Translations under genes and position numbers: made by a program
Assembly (NCBI GenBank): GCA_036946625.1
Contig: JAQIIU010000003.1
Location: forward strand, 1,749,001-1,813,000
Direction of reading: 5' to 3'
Length of the DNA: 64,000 nucleotides
DNA from: Methylorubrum populi
GTDB lineage: Bacteria; Pseudomonadota; Alphaproteobacteria; Rhizobiales; Beijerinckiaceae
The notes under the pieces: generated by a model
Database searches by the model: none
What the model was told of the DNA's origin: nothing
The model's input: only the letters and a program-made list of their open reading frames with translations
In this document: in pieces, positions 61,991-64,000 of the stretch
Position numbering within the stretch: the stretch's first letter is position 1
How the letters are laid out: the number at the start of each line of letters is the position of its first letter

Positions 61991-62395
61991 GCCCGGACAC
62001 CCCGTCTCCCCCTCGTAATTCCTGGGCGATGTCAGGCGACGGCCGCAAGCCCTTGATCTGACTCGATCTCTGCCGGGCGGGGCTATGCGAATAGCCCGTT
62101 CCGGGTCACCGTACATGCGAATTCGCGAATTCGGCGACCGCCGCCGACGGGGGAACCCATGATGTAGCCGTGTCCAGAAACGGAGCGAGGCGCCCCGGGA
62201 GGCAACCCGAAGCGCCTCTGTATCCGTAGGCCGCCCCCAACCTCACGAGCTTGGGCGGCCTCCTTCACCAGACGAGCAAGAACGAATCCCTGCGTCGAGC
62301 GGGCTGATCCTGCACGCGTACCTCACGGCACGCAAGCGGTCCCGATCAACCTCAGCCGCTCGACGCCGGGTTCGCCACAGGAAGGCTAACCGAAC
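61991..62395. other. 405-bp non-coding stretch with several hairpins
   Basis: No ORF fits. Structures seen: GGGCTAT-GCGA-ATAGCCC (62080-62097, a 7-bp stem with a GNRA tetraloop); CGAATTCGCGAATTCG (62118-62133, two fused 8-bp palindromes); and a 9-bp stem AGGCCGCCC/GGGCGGCCT (62228-62236, 62253-62261). The last could terminate the upstream gene, though no U tract follows. The rest may hold the tnsA promoter or a structured RNA. Confidence 0.5.
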
Positions 62396-63112
62396 GTGTC
62401 GACCCCTCCCGCAACCTTCGCATCGGACGAGCCGGCCCACCGCTGGCGCGCACCGTCGCGCTCGGTCGCGACGCGGCGGCCCGACGAGAGCCCCCGGTGG
62501 TCGGGCCGTCCGATCCTCGTCGAGCCCAACGACAATCGCGAGCTCATCGGGGAGAGCGACCTGGAGGCCAAGGCCGCCCTGATCCTGCTCGCCAGGCCCG
62601 ACTGCGCCCGGCTGTTCGAGCAGCCCGCCCCGGTGCCCTACCGGGACCTCGAAGGGATCATGCGCAGGCACACCTTCGACCTGCTCCTGGTGCTGAAGTC
62701 CGGCCGCAGGATCGCAGTCGCCGTCAAGCCGAAGGCCATCGCGGAGAAGCACGGCCTCAAGGCGCTCGTCACCCTGATTGCACGGCAGATGGACCCCGCC
62801 TTCGCGAACGGGGCGCTGCTCATGACCGACGCGATGATGCCCCGCGAGGATGTGCAGAACGGCGGTTTGATTCACGATGCCCGCCGCCTGCCAGACCCGG
62901 AACTCGACGCGCGGGTCCGTGCGGTGGCGGAGGGTCTGAACGGCGCCTCGACCATCGCCTGCATCGTCAGGGCCGCGGGCCTCGAAGGTCACGACCAGGG
63001 CTTCTACACGGTGGCCCGTGCCATCGGCGACGGCATCCTCGTGCCGACCCGGAGCGGGCTGATCGACCCCGAGATGACGGTCCGCCGGGCCGTGCATGGG
63101 GGGCCGCCGTGA
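62396..63112 (+). CDS. TnsA-like transposon endonuclease
   Basis: 238 residues from a GTG at 62396 (AGGAAGG upstream). The N-terminal domain has E53/E57 in GESDLEAKAAL, then FEQPAPVPYRDLEG, D95 in HTFDLLLVLKSG and K111 in VAVKPK. This is the E-D-(x)xK order of TnsA restriction-like nucleases, with Val in place of the usual Glu/Gln of QxK/EVK. The C-terminal part (about 160-238) looks helical, as in the TnsC-binding region. TnsA cuts the 5' strands so that Tn7-like elements move by cut-and-paste. It overlaps the next gene by 4 bases. Confidence 0.72.
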   Translation: MSTPPATFASDEPAHRWRAPSRSVATRRPDESPRWSGRPILVEPNDNRELIGESDLEAKAALILLARPDCARLFEQPAPVPYRDLEGIMRRHTFDLLLVLKSGRRIAVAVKPKAIAEKHGLKALVTLIARQMDPAFANGALLMTDAMMPREDVQNGGLIHDARRLPDPELDARVRAVAEGLNGASTIACIVRAAGLEGHDQGFYTVARAIGDGILVPTRSGLIDPEMTVRRAVHGGPP

Positions 63113-64000
63113 GCAGGCCAGACCGTCACCACGACCGCATCGCCTACGGCGAGCACGACCGCATCCGCATCGGCAAGGTGGCCTACACCTGCGTCGAGAC
63201 GAACGAGGACGGCTACCGGTTCAGGAGGGTCGACGATCCCGACTGGTTCGAGGGGTTCACTTTCGCCGAGATGGCGGTGCACGAGAGGTCGCGCGAGTAC
63301 CGCTACGACAGGGAGTGGTTCAAGGAGGGCAAGGTCCGTGCGCGCCAGCGCAGCGGCGTGGCGAACTTCGCCGAGATCCCCGAGCGCGAGCGGCCGAAGG
63401 TCCTGTGGAAGAACGCGTACGTCGAGCGCTTCACGGCCATGGTGCTGCGAGGCGAGGCGGACCGCTCAAATGACGGCATGACCGCTGCCATCGAGAAGAT
63501 CGCGGTGGAGGTGAACGCGCTCGAATGCGCCAAGATCGTCCGCCGCACGGACGAGAAGCGCGCCAAGGGCAAGCCCGTCCCACTAAAGAAGGACGGCACC
63601 CCGCGCGCGATCCGTTCGGGAACCGAGATCGGATCCCGCAAGAAGCCGACTTACCGGACACTGCAGCGCTGGCTGCGCATCATGGAGGAGTGCGACTGGG
63701 CCCCCGAAGCGCTGCGCGACAACTACCGCCACTGCGGCGACCGCACGCCCAAGCTTGAGCCCGAGGCCCACGACCTGATGGTCGAGAAGGCCAACAAGTA
63801 CGCCACCCAGGCGCGCCCACCCCGTGCCTTGCTCTACGACGAACTCGACGAAGCCTTGAGGGCCCGCAACAAGGAGTTGGCCAAGGTCGGCCTGCCCCCG
63901 CTCAGGTTGCCGAGCCGGCGCCGGTTCTACGCCGAGATCAAGTCGCTCGACGCCTTCTGGGTCTACTCGCGGCGGCACACCCTCGCGGCCGCCTGCCGCA
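63109..64000 (+). CDS. TnsB/TniA-like transposase, 3'-partial
   Basis: 297 codons from the GTG overlapping the tnsA-like stop (GTGA) to the window edge. Only the N-terminal DNA-binding part is inside: a winged-helix-type stretch (PTYRTLQRWLRIMEECDWAP), the RPPRALLYDELDEALRARN helix, and LPSRRRFYAEIKSLDAFWVY, which corresponds to the PSxxTxYRRI-type block of Mu/TniA/TnsB recombinases. The DDE catalytic core would begin shortly after the window end. It is longer and less GC-rich than random frames here and uses AGG codons often. Confidence 0.7.
   Translation, partial: MSRPDRHHDRIAYGEHDRIRIGKVAYTCVETNEDGYRFRRVDDPDWFEGFTFAEMAVHERSREYRYDREWFKEGKVRARQRSGVANFAEIPERERPKVLWKNAYVERFTAMVLRGEADRSNDGMTAAIEKIAVEVNALECAKIVRRTDEKRAKGKPVPLKKDGTPRAIRSGTEIGSRKKPTYRTLQRWLRIMEECDWAPEALRDNYRHCGDRTPKLEPEAHDLMVEKANKYATQARPPRALLYDELDEALRARNKELAKVGLPPLRLPSRRRFYAEIKSLDAFWVYSRRHTLAAACR

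Overview
The window is high-GC chromosomal DNA from an alphaproteobacterium of the order Hyphomicrobiales, most likely a Methylobacterium/Methylorubrum-type organism. Evidence for this: the protein set (CpdR, an IalB-family protein, HWE-type histidine kinases, a LOV kinase, TlpA divergent from argH, the ruvX-gatC-gatA and pyrB-pyrC-plsY-dprA blocks, metK-trmB), a perfect CtrA-type box, a tRNA-Arg(CCU) gene split by a group I intron, and many dispersed palindromic repeats in the intergenic DNA. The genus is inference; the class and order are well supported.

Layout. 1-7.3 kb: a BrnA-like antitoxin, gltD, a repeat-filled gap holding a decayed YdeP/FdhF-type oxidoreductase remnant, a secreted SGNH hydrolase, a lytic transglycosylase overlapping galE, and divergent galU. 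7.3-14.5 kb: a candidate MmgR/alpha-r8 small RNA, an N-formylglutamate amidohydrolase divergent from cpdR, glutaredoxin plus a nitrilase-family amidase, a LOV-HWE blue-light kinase, msrA, mepA and a PRC-barrel protein. 14.5-26 kb: nhaA, tlpA, argH, an IalB-family protein, a HAD phosphatase, an orphan NodU-type carbamoyltransferase, murJ and sodB. 26-36 kb: a TonB-like proline-rich membrane protein, an IS110-family element inside a REP-like palindrome, a multi-PAS HWE kinase, two overlapping GT2 glycosyltransferases, an M48 lipoprotein protease and a nuclease-like lipoprotein. 36-44 kb: the intron-containing tRNA-Arg, an XRE regulator, metK, trmB, topA, and a periplasmic molybdopterin oxidoreductase with its membrane cytochrome b. 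44-54 kb: pyrB with a dihydroorotase-like partner that lacks the metal-binding HxH, plsY, dprA, a DJ-1/PfpI protein, ruvX, a SMI1/KNR4 protein, a 58-residue membrane protein behind a CtrA box, and gatCA. 54-60.7 kb: an RND efflux pair and an L,D-transpeptidase.

The last 3.2 kb differ in character. Directly after the L,D-transpeptidase stop codon lie three spaced TGTCGG repeats in AT-rich DNA. They are followed by a nucleotidyltransferase-fold (GSU2403-type) gene behind a 46-bp palindrome, a 405-bp non-coding stretch with several hairpins, and overlapping genes for a TnsA-like endonuclease and a TnsB/TniA-like transposase that runs off the window. I read this as one end of a Tn7-like transposon. 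Its TnsC, target selector and cargo would lie outside the window.

Intergenic DNA is dominated by three mosaic palindromic repeat families. R1 is an imperfect palindrome of about 105 bp with CTCATCCTGAGGTGC arms. R2 is a REP-like repeat with arms related to GATCGCTTCGC and CGCGATGACGG, including two 170-bp copies. A composite element of about 215-220 bp encloses R1 between 14-bp inverted repeats AGAGCCTGTTTGAC/GTCAAACAGGCTCT.
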